A DNA stretch of 64,000 nucleotides from Streptomyces composti (lineage in GTDB: Bacteria; Actinomycetota; Actinomycetes; Streptomycetales; Streptomycetaceae): assembly GCF_012034205.1 (NCBI RefSeq), contig NZ_JAATEM010000026.1, forward strand, positions 1 through 64,000, in the 5' to 3' direction. Positions 1-7,689 of the stretch are shown here, one piece after another. Positions within the stretch are counted from its first letter, which is position 1. Each line of letters opens with the position of its first letter. The translations under genes and the position numbers were made by a program. The notes beneath the pieces are model-generated. The model had not been told where the DNA came from and ran no database searches. It was given only the letters and a program-made list of their open reading frames with translations.

Positions 1-143
1 GGAACAAGCCGCACACCCTCATGGCGCAAAAGGGGCAGACCTTGACCAAATCGAGGCTTGCGGAAGGCTGCGCTCCGGTTGAAGCCCGGCTAGAGTCGGC
101 TGCTGCGTGTCCGTGTCCCCGCACGAACTCCGAGGTACGCAGC

Positions 144-1043
144 GTGTCCGTTCCGGTCCTGGTGCTCGCCGTGAGCGCCGCGTGCTGCCTCGGCTTCGGG
201 TTCGTGCTCCAGCAGAACGCGGCCCAGCGCGCCCCCCTGGGCGACTTCCTGTCGCTGCGGCTGCTGGCCGACCTGATGCGGATGCCGCGCTGGCTGGGCG
301 GCACGGCACTGATGGTCGCGGGAATGGGACTCGGGGCCGCCGCGCTCGGCCGGGGCGAGCTGTCCCTGGTGGAACCGCTGCTGGCGACCAATCTGCTGTT
401 CGCGCTCGCGCTCTCGCGCCGCCAGACCCGGCAGCCGCTGGGCCGCCAGGGCTGGGCGGGCCTGGCCCTGCTGGCGGGCGGCGTGACGGCGTTCGTGGTG
501 GCCGGCCAGCCGGCCGGCGGCCACGCGGTCACCGATCCGGCGCGGCACTGGCTGATCATCGGCGGCATGCTGGCCCTCGCCCTGCTGCTCACCGGCTGCG
601 CCCGACGCGCCCGGCTCACCCTGGGCCCGGTCCTGCTGGCCATCGCCGCGGGGACGCTGTACGGGGTGCAGGACGCGCTGACGCGGGTGAGCGGGCAGCG
701 CTTGGCCGACGGCGGCTTCGTGGCGCTGATCAGCGGCTGGCAGCCGTACGCGGTGCTGGTCCTGGGCGTGACCGCGCTGGTGCTGGTGCAGAGCGCGTTC
801 GAGACGGCTCCCCTGCGCATGTCGCTGCCCGCGCTGACCGCGGCCCAGCCGCTGGCCGGCATCGTCTGCGGCGTCGGCATCCTCGGCGACCGGCTGCGCA
901 CCGACGCCGGGTCCCTGGGCTGGGAGGCCGCCGGCCTGGCCGCGATAGTGCTCGGCGTGCTGCTGCTGGGCCTGCATCCGGCGATGCCGCCGGGGACGGC
1001 GCGGCCGAAACCCGGTGCTCCGGACCTCGAGATGCTGCCCTGA
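144..1043 (+). CDS. DMT-family (EamA-like) membrane transporter
   Basis: A 299-residue, almost wholly hydrophobic protein with about nine or ten predicted membrane helices, as expected for drug/metabolite-transporter family permeases. The GTG at 144 is chosen because GAGG lies 8 bases upstream and the first helix begins directly after it. The reading frame extends back to base 21, but that stretch encodes a Cys/Pro/Arg-rich peptide unlike a permease N-terminus. The cytosolic tail is short and Pro-rich. The substrate cannot be told from sequence. It is followed after about 30 bases by a NUDIX gene on the same strand. Confidence 0.8.
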   Translation: MSVPVLVLAVSAACCLGFGFVLQQNAAQRAPLGDFLSLRLLADLMRMPRWLGGTALMVAGMGLGAAALGRGELSLVEPLLATNLLFALALSRRQTRQPLGRQGWAGLALLAGGVTAFVVAGQPAGGHAVTDPARHWLIIGGMLALALLLTGCARRARLTLGPVLLAIAAGTLYGVQDALTRVSGQRLADGGFVALISGWQPYAVLVLGVTALVLVQSAFETAPLRMSLPALTAAQPLAGIVCGVGILGDRLRTDAGSLGWEAAGLAAIVLGVLLLGLHPAMPPGTARPKPGAPDLEMLP

Positions 1044-1073
1044 GCGTGCGCGCGGCCTGCTTGGATGGGCGGC

Positions 1074-1607
1074 ATGAGTTCCGCCGACGAGCTGCTCGAC
1101 ATCGTGGACGAGGACGACCGGGTGATCGGCCGGAGCCCGCGCGGCGAGGCCTACGCCCGGGGTCTTCGGCACCGCTGCGTCTTCGTGTGGGTCAGCGACG
1201 CCGAGGGGCGGGTCTTCGTGCACCGGCGCACCCCGGACAAGCTGGTCTTCCCCTCGCTGTACGACATGTTCGTCGGCGGTGTGGTGGGCGCGGGCGAGAG
1301 CTACGACGAGGCGGCGCTGCGCGAGGCCGAGGAGGAGCTGGGCGTGCGCGGCCTGCCCGCCCCCCGGCACCTGTTCACGTTCCTGTACGACGACGGCGCC
1401 GGGCACAGCTGGTGGTCGGCGGTGTACGAGGTCCGCTGCGACCTGCCGGTGCGGCCGCAGCCGGAGGAGGTCGCCTGGCACTCCTTTCTCGGCGAGGCGG
1501 AGCTGGAGCGGCGGCTGGCCGAATGGGAGTGGGTGCCGGACGGTCTTGCCGCCTACCTGCGGCTGCGGGCGCATCGTGCGGCGAACCGACCGGGTCCGCG
1601 CGGGTAG
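1074..1607 (+). CDS. NUDIX hydrolase (YfcD-like)
   Basis: A 177-residue cytosolic NUDIX protein. A complete Nudix box (G-x5-E-x7-REAxEExG) spans about residues 69-91 and supplies the metal-binding glutamates. The N-terminal ELLDIVDEDDRVIG segment resembles the YfcD/isopentenyl-isomerase-like branch, so it probably hydrolyses a nucleoside-diphosphate-type substrate, which is not known. An in-frame ATG also lies at 1065. I prefer 1074 because a TTGGAT hexamer sits 7 bases before it, like the leaderless starts elsewhere in the window. Confidence 0.85.
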   Translation: MSSADELLDIVDEDDRVIGRSPRGEAYARGLRHRCVFVWVSDAEGRVFVHRRTPDKLVFPSLYDMFVGGVVGAGESYDEAALREAEEELGVRGLPAPRHLFTFLYDDGAGHSWWSAVYEVRCDLPVRPQPEEVAWHSFLGEAELERRLAEWEWVPDGLAAYLRLRAHRAANRPGPRG

Positions 1608-1616
1608 GGTCGCGCC

Positions 1617-2009
1617 GTGAGCGAGTTCGTGCGCAATGTTCGGCTGTGGTTCGCGCCCGGGGACGTACGGGCCGAGGGCGAGACGCCCGACTACCGCTTC
1701 TCGCTGGCCAACGAGCGCACGTTCCTCGCCTGGCTGCGTACGGCGCTCGCGCTGATCGGCGGCGGCTTCGCGGTGGACCAGTTCCTGCCGGACCTGCGCT
1801 GGGGCTGGCGGGTGGGACTGGCGCTGGCGCTGCTCGCCGCCGGCGTGCTGTGCGCGCTGCGCGCCGTCAATCACTGGGTGCGGTGCGAGCGGGCGATGCG
1901 GCGGGGGGAGGACCTGCCGGTCTCCCGGTTCCCCGCACTGCTGAGTCTCGTCGTGGCGGTCGTCGCGGTGGCGATGGTGGTCGTGGTGCTCGTCGGGTGG
2001 GACGGGTGA
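1617..2009 (+). CDS. YidH-type DUF202 membrane protein
   Basis: A 130-residue protein with three predicted transmembrane segments and the DUF202 signature near residues 25-45 (LANERTFLAWLRTALALIGGG). Function is unknown for the family. The GTG start is 6 bases after a TAGGGT hexamer and has no Shine-Dalgarno sequence, so the message is probably leaderless. Its stop overlaps the start of the next DUF202 gene by four bases, which implies translational coupling and perhaps a heteromeric membrane complex (inference). Confidence 0.85.
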   Translation: MSEFVRNVRLWFAPGDVRAEGETPDYRFSLANERTFLAWLRTALALIGGGFAVDQFLPDLRWGWRVGLALALLAAGVLCALRAVNHWVRCERAMRRGEDLPVSRFPALLSLVVAVVAVAMVVVVLVGWDG

Positions 2010-2335
2010 GCGGGCGGGCGGCCCCGGCGCCGGAGCGCGACCCCGGGCTGCAGCCCGAGCGGACCCGCCTCGCCTGGCGGCGCACGACCTTGTCCGGCAC
2101 GGTCGCCGCCGTCCTGGCCGTCCGCTCCGTCCTGCACAGCGGGGTGACGGCAGCGAGCGTTCTCCTCTGCGCCCTGTGCTGCGTCTGCTGGCTGGCCTTT
2201 CTCCTCCTGGCCCACCGCCGCATCCGCACCCTGTCCTCCACCGGCCGGCCCCCGGCTCTCGCCCCGGGGCACGCCACCGCGACGGTCCTGTGCACGGTGG
2301 CCCTCGCGGGCTGCGCGGCGGCGTTGGTGTGGTGA
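2006..2335 (+). CDS. second DUF202 membrane protein
   Basis: A 109-residue protein starting at a GTG inside the GTGA overlap with the upstream DUF202 gene. It has the shorter form of the same signature (QPERTRLAWRRT near residue 15) followed by hydrophobic segments and an AAALVW C-terminus. Adjacent pairs of one long and one short DUF202 protein are common in actinobacteria. No enzymatic residues are apparent and the role is unknown. Confidence 0.82.
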   Translation: MSGRAAPAPERDPGLQPERTRLAWRRTTLSGTVAAVLAVRSVLHSGVTAASVLLCALCCVCWLAFLLLAHRRIRTLSSTGRPPALAPGHATATVLCTVALAGCAAALVW

Positions 2336-2372
2336 GTGGAACGGACGCCCGGGAACCGGGGCGCCGGCCGCC

Positions 2373-3299
2373 TCAGTCCAGCGTGACCACGATCTTGCCC
2401 CGGGTGCGGCCCTCCTGGTTGGCCCGGTGGGCATCGGCTGCGCGCTCGAGGGGGAAGGTTTGGGACACGTGGACGGTGACGACGCCCTCCTCGGCCAGTT
2501 CCGTCAGCCGGGTCAGGTCCTCGTGGTCGGGGCGCACGAAGTAGTACTGGCCGCCGTGCTTCACGACCTCCGGGTCGGCGATGGAGGCCAGCCGCCCCTT
2601 CTCGGCGAGGAGGCCCGCCGAGACCGCCAGCGTCTCACCGCCGACCGAGTCGAAGACCGCGTCCACACCGTCGGGGGCGAGTTCCCGCACCCGGTCGGCC
2701 AGGCCCTCGCCGTAGGTCACCGGCTCTCCGCCCAGGTCGCGCACGAAGTCGTGGTTGCGCTCGCTCGCCGTGCCGATGACGCGGGCACCCGCGTGCACGG
2801 CGAGCTGGACGGCGAGGGAGCCCACCCCACCGGCCGCCGCGTGCACCAGGACCGTCTCGTCCCGGCCGATGCGCAGCACCTTGTGCAGCGTCTGATACGC
2901 GGTGAGCCCCGCGAGGGGCAGCCCGGCCGCCTCCTCGAAGGAGAGGTTGCGCGGCTTGCGCGCCAGGGTGCGCACCGGCGCCGCCACGTACTCGGCGAAC
3001 GTGCCCCGGGAGAGGAAGTCCTCGCGGACGTAGCCGATGACCTCGTCGCCCTCGGCGTACTCCGCCACGGCCACCCCGGGCCGGACCACCACGCCGGAGA
3101 CGTCCCAGCCGGGGATCACCGGGAAGACGGCGTCGAGGATGCCGTCGAGATAGCCCTCGCGGCACTTCCAGTCGACCGGGTTGACCGCCGCCGCGCGCAC
3201 CTTCACCAGGACCGAGTCGGGACCGACCTTCGGATCGCGGACCTCGCCGAGTTCGAGCACCTCGGGTCCGCCGTACCGTGAGTAACTGATCGCCTTCAT
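2373..3299 (-). CDS. NADP-dependent medium-chain oxidoreductase (zeta-crystallin/quinone reductase type)
   Basis: A 308-residue MDR protein starting MKAISYSRYGGPEVLEL. An N-terminal GroES-like domain (about 1-120) precedes a Rossmann fold with the AAAGGVG nucleotide-binding loop at about residues 154-160. The zinc-ligand cysteines of alcohol dehydrogenases are absent, which places it with quinone oxidoreductases or enoyl reductases acting on alpha,beta-unsaturated carbonyls. It is transcribed away from the kinase/ACAD operon at 3573, and the shared intergenic region contains a TetR-type palindrome at 3517-3532. Confidence 0.88.
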   Translation of the reverse strand: MKAISYSRYGGPEVLELGEVRDPKVGPDSVLVKVRAAAVNPVDWKCREGYLDGILDAVFPVIPGWDVSGVVVRPGVAVAEYAEGDEVIGYVREDFLSRGTFAEYVAAPVRTLARKPRNLSFEEAAGLPLAGLTAYQTLHKVLRIGRDETVLVHAAAGGVGSLAVQLAVHAGARVIGTASERNHDFVRDLGGEPVTYGEGLADRVRELAPDGVDAVFDSVGGETLAVSAGLLAEKGRLASIADPEVVKHGGQYYFVRPDHEDLTRLTELAEEGVVTVHVSQTFPLERAADAHRANQEGRTRGKIVVTLD

Positions 3300-3516
3300 G
3301 GCTCCGACCCTCCCGGTGCGCCCCGCCTCGCGCAACCGGGAGAAGGCGAAGGCTGCCGGGGCGGGCGAACCGGGGCGCGCGGCCGGGCCGGGCAACGGCC
3401 GCCCGGCACGGGCGCGCACCGGCATTCGGCAGGGTCGGCCTCGGCCGGGCGGGTGCCGCGGGGTCCCGCGGGGCTATCGTGGCTCCGATCACGTTTCGCT
3501 CCCCCTCTGGACGACA

Positions 3517-3532
3517 TACCGACCGGTCGGCA
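3517..3532. promoter_or_regulatory. TetR-type operator, site 1
   Basis: TACCGACCGGTCGGCA is palindromic except for one end position (T to A becomes T to C pairing at the 3' flank). It lies 40 bases upstream of the APH-like kinase start and in the promoter region shared with the divergent oxidoreductase. Near copies occur at 10267, 20640 and 30224, always upstream of a catabolic or transport gene. The binding protein is inferred to be a TetR regulator, most simply the one at 7075-7677. Confidence 0.65.
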
Positions 3533-3572
3533 TCATGAGGTGGCACCCTTCACCTCCCCGACAGGAGCGACG

Positions 3573-4595
3573 ATGAGCCCCGACCACCCGCCCGGACTCG
3601 ATCTCGACCGGCTGCGCGGCCTGCTCGACCGCGAGCGGCCCGGTCTGGTGAACGGCCCCCTGTCCGGACGGCTGATCGAGGGCGGCAGGTCGAACCTCAC
3701 CTACGCGGTCGGCGACGGCACCGCGCAGTGGGTCGTGCGGCGGCCCCCGCTCGGGCATGTGCTGGCGACCGCGCACGACATGAAGCGCGAGCACCGCGTG
3801 ATCAGCGCCCTGCACCCGACCGCCGTCCCGGTGCCGCGGCCGCTGCTGCTGTGCGAGGACGAGGAGGTGCTCGGTGCGCCGTTCTACGTCATGGAGTTCG
3901 TCGAGGGCACCCCGTACCGCACCGCCGAGCAGCTCTCCGCGCTCGGCCCGCAGCGCACCCGGGACGCCGTGCTGAACCTGGTGGACACGCTGGTCGAGCT
4001 GCACGCGGTGGACCCCGCCGAGGTGGGGCTCACCGGCTTCGGCCGTCCGGAGGGCTTCCTGGACCGGCAGCTGCGCCGCTGGGGCAAGCAGCTGGACGCC
4101 TCCCGCAACCGGGAGCTGGCCGGCATCGACGAGCTGCACTCGGCCCTCGGCCGGTCGCTGCCCGGCTCTCCCGCGCCGACGGTGATCCACGGCGACTACC
4201 GGCTCGACAACGTTCTGCTGGGCGAGGACGACTCCATCCGGGCGATCCTCGACTGGGAGATGTCCACGCTCGGCGACCCGCTCACCGACCTCGGGCTGCT
4301 GGTGATGTACAGCGAGCCGCTGGAGCTGGCCGACTCCCCCGTCTCCACGACCGCCACCGCCCCCGGCCATCCCTCCCCCGCCGAGCTGATCGAGCGGTAC
4401 GCCGCCCGCTCGGGCCGCGACGTCTCGGCCGTGTCCTGGTACACGGCGTTCGCCTGGTTCAAGCTCGCGGTGATCCTCGAGGGCATCCACTACCGCTACA
4501 CCCTGGGCCAGACGGTCGGGCGCGGCTTCGAGCGCATCGGCGACCTGGTGCCGGTCTTCATCGAGCACGGTCTGACGACTCTTCAGGAAGGCTGA
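3573..4595 (+). CDS. APH-like phosphotransferase (ACAD10/11-associated kinase)
   Basis: A 340-residue cytosolic protein of the aminoglycoside phosphotransferase/choline kinase fold. The Brenner motif HGDYRLDN lies at about 206-213 (catalytic Asp208, Asn213), and the metal-binding DWE is at about 227-229. Despite the family name, this branch pairs with acyl-CoA dehydrogenases. In human ACAD10/ACAD11 the two domains are fused and process 4-hydroxyacyl-CoA through a 4-phospho intermediate. Here the dehydrogenase follows 6 bases downstream. The ATG has an AGGAG ribosome site. Regulation is probably through the operator at 3517. Confidence 0.85.
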   Translation: MSPDHPPGLDLDRLRGLLDRERPGLVNGPLSGRLIEGGRSNLTYAVGDGTAQWVVRRPPLGHVLATAHDMKREHRVISALHPTAVPVPRPLLLCEDEEVLGAPFYVMEFVEGTPYRTAEQLSALGPQRTRDAVLNLVDTLVELHAVDPAEVGLTGFGRPEGFLDRQLRRWGKQLDASRNRELAGIDELHSALGRSLPGSPAPTVIHGDYRLDNVLLGEDDSIRAILDWEMSTLGDPLTDLGLLVMYSEPLELADSPVSTTATAPGHPSPAELIERYAARSGRDVSAVSWYTAFAWFKLAVILEGIHYRYTLGQTVGRGFERIGDLVPVFIEHGLTTLQEG

Positions 4596-4601
4596 CGGAC
4601 A

Positions 4602-5816
4602 ATGGACTTCGCGTTCGACGCGCGCACCGAGGAGCTGCGCGCCAAGCTGCTGGCCTTCATGGACGAGTACGTCTACCCGGCCGAGCGGATCGCCCACGAG
4701 CAGCGCGCCGGGCTCGCCTCGCCGTGGGAGACGGTGCCCGTGGTGGAGGAGCTGAAGGCCGAGGCGCGCAGGCAGGGTCTGTGGAATCTGTTCCTGCCGG
4801 ACGAGGAGTACGGCGCCGGCCTGACCAACCTCCAGTACGCCCCGCTGGCCGAGATCATGGGCCGCTCCCCGCAGATCGCGCCCACCGTCACCAACTGCGC
4901 GGCGCCCGACACGGGCAACATGGAGGTGCTGGCGCAGTTCGGCGACGAGGCGCAGAAGAAGCAGTGGCTTCAGCCGCTGCTCGCCGGTGAGATCCGCTCG
5001 GCGTTCGCGATGACCGAGCCGGACGTGGCCTCCTCGGACGCCACCAACATCACCACCCACATCGAGCGGGACGGCGACGAGTACGTCATCACCGGCCGCA
5101 AGTGGTACATCTCCGGGGCGATGCACCCGGACTGCAGGATCTTCATCGTGATGGGCAAGACCGACCCGGACGGGCCGGACATCCGCCGCCAGCAGTCGAT
5201 GGTGCTGGTCCCCCGCGACACGCCGGGCGTCACGGTCAGGCGGGCGATGCAGGTCTTCGGCTACGAGGACCACTACCACGGCGGCCACGCCGAGGTGATC
5301 TTCGATGGGGCCCGGGTGCCGGTGTCGAACCTGATCGGCGAGGAGGGCGGCGGCTTCGCCATCGCCCAGGCCCGGCTCGGTCCCGGCCGGATCCACCACT
5401 GCATGCGGCTGATCGGCATGGCCGAGCGGGCGATCGAGCTGATGTGCCGGCGTGCGGTGAGCCGGGACGCCTTCGGCAAGGCGCTGGCCCAGCAGGGCGT
5501 GGTGCAGAACTGGATCGCCGACGCCCGCGTGTCGGTCGAGCAGCTGCGGCTGCTGGTGCTGAAGACGGCCTGGATGATGGACACGGTCGGCAACCGGGGT
5601 GCGCACACCGAGATCCAGGCCATCAAGATCGCCACTCCGCGTACGGTCGTCGGGATCCTGGACCGGGCGATCCAGCTGTACGGGGCGGGCGGGGTGAGCC
5701 AGGACTTCCCGCTGGCGGAGCTGTACGCGGGCGCGCGCACGCTGATGATCGCCGACGGCCCGGACGAGGTGCACCAGCGCTCGCTGGCCCGGCGGGAGCT
5801 GAAGAAGTACCGGTGA
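4602..5816 (+). CDS. acyl-CoA dehydrogenase, ACAD10/11 type
   Basis: A 404-residue FAD-dependent acyl-CoA dehydrogenase with the usual helical, beta and helical domains. The FAD-contacting segment AFAMTEPDVASSDATN is near residues 130-145, and the C-terminal ADGPDEVHQRSLARRE segment is typical of the ACAD11 branch. It starts 6 bases after the kinase gene, with AGGAAGG over the kinase stop as ribosome site. Together the pair probably degrades 4-hydroxy or lactone-derived acyl-CoAs (inference from the ACAD10/11 family). The exact chain length is unknown. Confidence 0.9.
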   Translation: MDFAFDARTEELRAKLLAFMDEYVYPAERIAHEQRAGLASPWETVPVVEELKAEARRQGLWNLFLPDEEYGAGLTNLQYAPLAEIMGRSPQIAPTVTNCAAPDTGNMEVLAQFGDEAQKKQWLQPLLAGEIRSAFAMTEPDVASSDATNITTHIERDGDEYVITGRKWYISGAMHPDCRIFIVMGKTDPDGPDIRRQQSMVLVPRDTPGVTVRRAMQVFGYEDHYHGGHAEVIFDGARVPVSNLIGEEGGGFAIAQARLGPGRIHHCMRLIGMAERAIELMCRRAVSRDAFGKALAQQGVVQNWIADARVSVEQLRLLVLKTAWMMDTVGNRGAHTEIQAIKIATPRTVVGILDRAIQLYGAGGVSQDFPLAELYAGARTLMIADGPDEVHQRSLARRELKKYR

Positions 5817-5872
5817 GCACCGGAAGAACCGGTGAGGACCGGCGACGGCCGGCGGCCGCCCGGCGACGGCCC

Positions 5873-6019
5873 CTAGAAGCCGGCCCAGGGGGTGTGGTCC
5901 GTCAGCGCCAGGCGGCGCAACAGGCAGCGCAGACGCAGGAGCTGACGGGCCGCCAGGCGCAGGGCGGTGGGGCTGCTGGGGGCGTAGGCGGTGGTCCACA
6001 GGCTCGGCACGAGGTCCAT
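5873..6019 (-). CDS. possible small ORF divergent from the LysR gene
   Basis: A 48-codon frame (MDLVPSLWTTAYAPSS...), arginine/leucine-rich toward the C-terminus, running from an ATG at 6019 away from the LysR gene. An in-frame ATG at 6079 would give 68 residues but overlaps the candidate LysR operator. There is no convincing Shine-Dalgarno sequence for either start. The divergent arrangement with a LysR regulator and an operator in between is the main reason to list it. Confidence 0.3.
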   Translation of the reverse strand: MDLVPSLWTTAYAPSSPTALRLAARQLLRLRCLLRRLALTDHTPWAGF

Positions 6020-6056
6020 GACGAAAGGATCGGCCGGGCCCACCGGGCCGGTCCAA

Positions 6057-6082
6057 CAGATGGTTTCGCTGCGACCCATCTG
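6057..6082. promoter_or_regulatory. candidate LysR operator
   Basis: CAGATGG (6057-6063) and CCATCTG (6076-6082) form a perfect 7-bp inverted repeat with a 12-base spacer. It is 32 bases upstream of the LysR start and immediately before the divergent small ORF. LysR proteins normally bind such dyads between themselves and a divergent target and autoregulate. Confidence 0.5.
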
Positions 6083-6113
6083 CGGAACCGATGGATGTCC
6101 CTAGGATCGCCGG

Positions 6114-7136
6114 ATGGAGATACGTCAGCTGCGCCACTTCATGGCGGTCGTCGACGAGGGCGGTTTCACCGCGGCAGCCCGGGCCGAGCTGATCGTGCAG
6201 TCGGCGCTCAGTGCCTCGATCCGCAATCTGGAACGGGAGCTGGGCGCCGATCTGTTCGACCGCACCGGGCGCCGGGTGGTGCTGACCGAGGCGGGCCGTG
6301 CGCTGGTGCCGCAGGCCCGTGCGCTGCTGGCCGGGGCTCAGGCGGCCCGGCAGGCGGTGGCGGCGGTGACCGGGCTGGAACGGGGCCGGGTGGCGATCGG
6401 CACCATCCAGACGCTCACCAGTGTCGATCTGCCCGCCGAACTGGCCGCCTTCCACAGCGCGTTCCCCGGGATCCAGGTGTCGGTGCGGGACGCCACGGTG
6501 GACGAGCTGACCGATGCGCTGCGGGCCGGAGAGCTGGATCTGGCGTATCTGGCGCCGGACGCCCGGGAGCTGCCCGAGGGGCTCACGGTGCACGCCACCT
6601 GGCACGAGGAGCTGGTGCTGATCACCGCGCCGGGCCACCGGCTGGCCGGTGCGGGGCGGGTGCGCATCAGCGACCTCGCCGAGGAGCCGTTCGTGGACTT
6701 CCGCGCGGGCACCGGACTGGAGACGGCGGTGCGGCGGCTGGCCGCGCACTGCGGGCTGCGCCGCCGGATCACCTGTGACGTCACCCAGGCGGGGCTGCTG
6801 GTCGAGCTGGTGCGGGCCGGGATCGGGGTCGCCTTCGTGCCCCGGCCGATCGGCGAGCGGGCCGGGCTGCCGTGTGTGACCGTGCGGCAGCCGGAACCGG
6901 GCCGCACGGTGGTGCTGGCCGGGCGCGGGGCCCGGCCGCGCAACCCGGCGGCGGCCGCGCTGCTCGATCACCTGATGGCTTCCTCGGCCGGCCACCTGGA
7001 CACCCCGGTCGACGATCCCGCGGACGGCCCGGCCGGCCGCCTCACGAGGGCCGCCGAGGCGCGACCGGCCCGGCTCAGGGACGCAGTGCCCGCAGCAGCA
7101 GGTCGGCGAGGTGGTCGGCGACCTGCTGCGGGCTGA
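6114..7136 (+). CDS. LysR-family transcriptional regulator
   Basis: A 340-residue LysR protein. The winged helix-turn-helix spans about residues 1-60 (MEIRQLRHFMAVVDEGGFT...), followed by the linker helix and a periplasmic-binding-protein-like effector domain to about 295. The C-terminal tail is Ala/Arg/Asp-rich and overlaps the convergent TetR gene by 62 bases, so the true end may be less conserved than the core. The ATG lies 6 bases after TAGGAT and lacks a ribosome site, so it is a likely leaderless start. Its target is unknown. Confidence 0.88.
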   Translation: MEIRQLRHFMAVVDEGGFTAAARAELIVQSALSASIRNLERELGADLFDRTGRRVVLTEAGRALVPQARALLAGAQAARQAVAAVTGLERGRVAIGTIQTLTSVDLPAELAAFHSAFPGIQVSVRDATVDELTDALRAGELDLAYLAPDARELPEGLTVHATWHEELVLITAPGHRLAGAGRVRISDLAEEPFVDFRAGTGLETAVRRLAAHCGLRRRITCDVTQAGLLVELVRAGIGVAFVPRPIGERAGLPCVTVRQPEPGRTVVLAGRGARPRNPAAAALLDHLMASSAGHLDTPVDDPADGPAGRLTRAAEARPARLRDAVPAAAGRRGGRRPAAG

Positions 7137-7677
7137 GCGGGCCGTCGGGCCGGTACCAGGTGGACAGGTGGTGGACCGAACCGAAGTGGTAGTCCACCAC
7201 CAGGTCGGCCGGGGTGGCCTTGGAGAACACGCCCGCCTCCTGCCCCTCCTCGATCAGCGCCCGGAAGCGTTCGTGGTAGCGGCGGCGCTCGGCACGCACC
7301 TGCTTGTTCTTCTCCGGGCTCAGATGGTGCATGGAGCGGAAGAAGATCGACGCGTCGTCCAGGTTCTCGATCGTGGTGACCACGACGTCCGCGGCGGCGT
7401 CCCGCAGCCGCTTCTCGACCGGCTCGTCCTTGTCGGCGAAGTGGTCCAGGCGCTCCTGCTGCAGCCGCAGCACCCGCGCGTACACCTCGTGCAGCAGGTC
7501 GTCCTTGGAGCCGAAGTAGTGGTACAGCGCCCCCTTGGTGACGCCGGCCGCCTCCACGATCTCCTGCACGGAGGTGCGGTCGTAGCCCTGCTCGGCGAAG
7601 AGCCGGGTGGCGGCGGCCAGGAGCCGCTGCGGCACAGGAGTCCCGTCACCGTCCGTCGTCCTGGGCACTGCCGCCAC
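7075..7677 (-). CDS. TetR-family regulator of the SDR/acyl-CoA synthetase operon
   Basis: A 200-residue TetR protein. The N-terminal HTH is at about residues 15-60 (LFAEQGYDRTSVQEIVEAAGVTKG...YHYFGSKDDLL), and the C-terminal helical ligand domain is like those of FadR/KstR2-type acyl-CoA sensors. The GTG start lies 12 bases after the stop of the acyl-CoA synthetase gene, so it is the third gene of that operon. By position it is the best candidate to bind the TACCGACCGGTCGGTA-like sites, one of which heads its own operon (inference). Confidence 0.88.
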   Translation of the reverse strand: MAAVPRTTDGDGTPVPQRLLAAATRLFAEQGYDRTSVQEIVEAAGVTKGALYHYFGSKDDLLHEVYARVLRLQQERLDHFADKDEPVEKRLRDAAADVVVTTIENLDDASIFFRSMHHLSPEKNKQVRAERRRYHERFRALIEEGQEAGVFSKATPADLVVDYHFGSVHHLSTWYRPDGPLSPQQVADHLADLLLRALRP

Positions 7678-7689
7678 CTGCCTTCCGTC

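Noticed and set aside
90..2434. Long frames on the minus strand across the DMT-NUDIX-DUF202 genes
   Set aside because: Arg/Gln/His/Pro-rich translations with no domains and no ribosome sites; they mirror the GC-rich plus-strand genes.
3489..6995. A 1168-codon open frame on the minus strand
   Set aside because: Runs opposite the APH, ACAD and LysR genes; composition (His, Arg, Gln, Pro) and lack of motifs mark it as a shadow.
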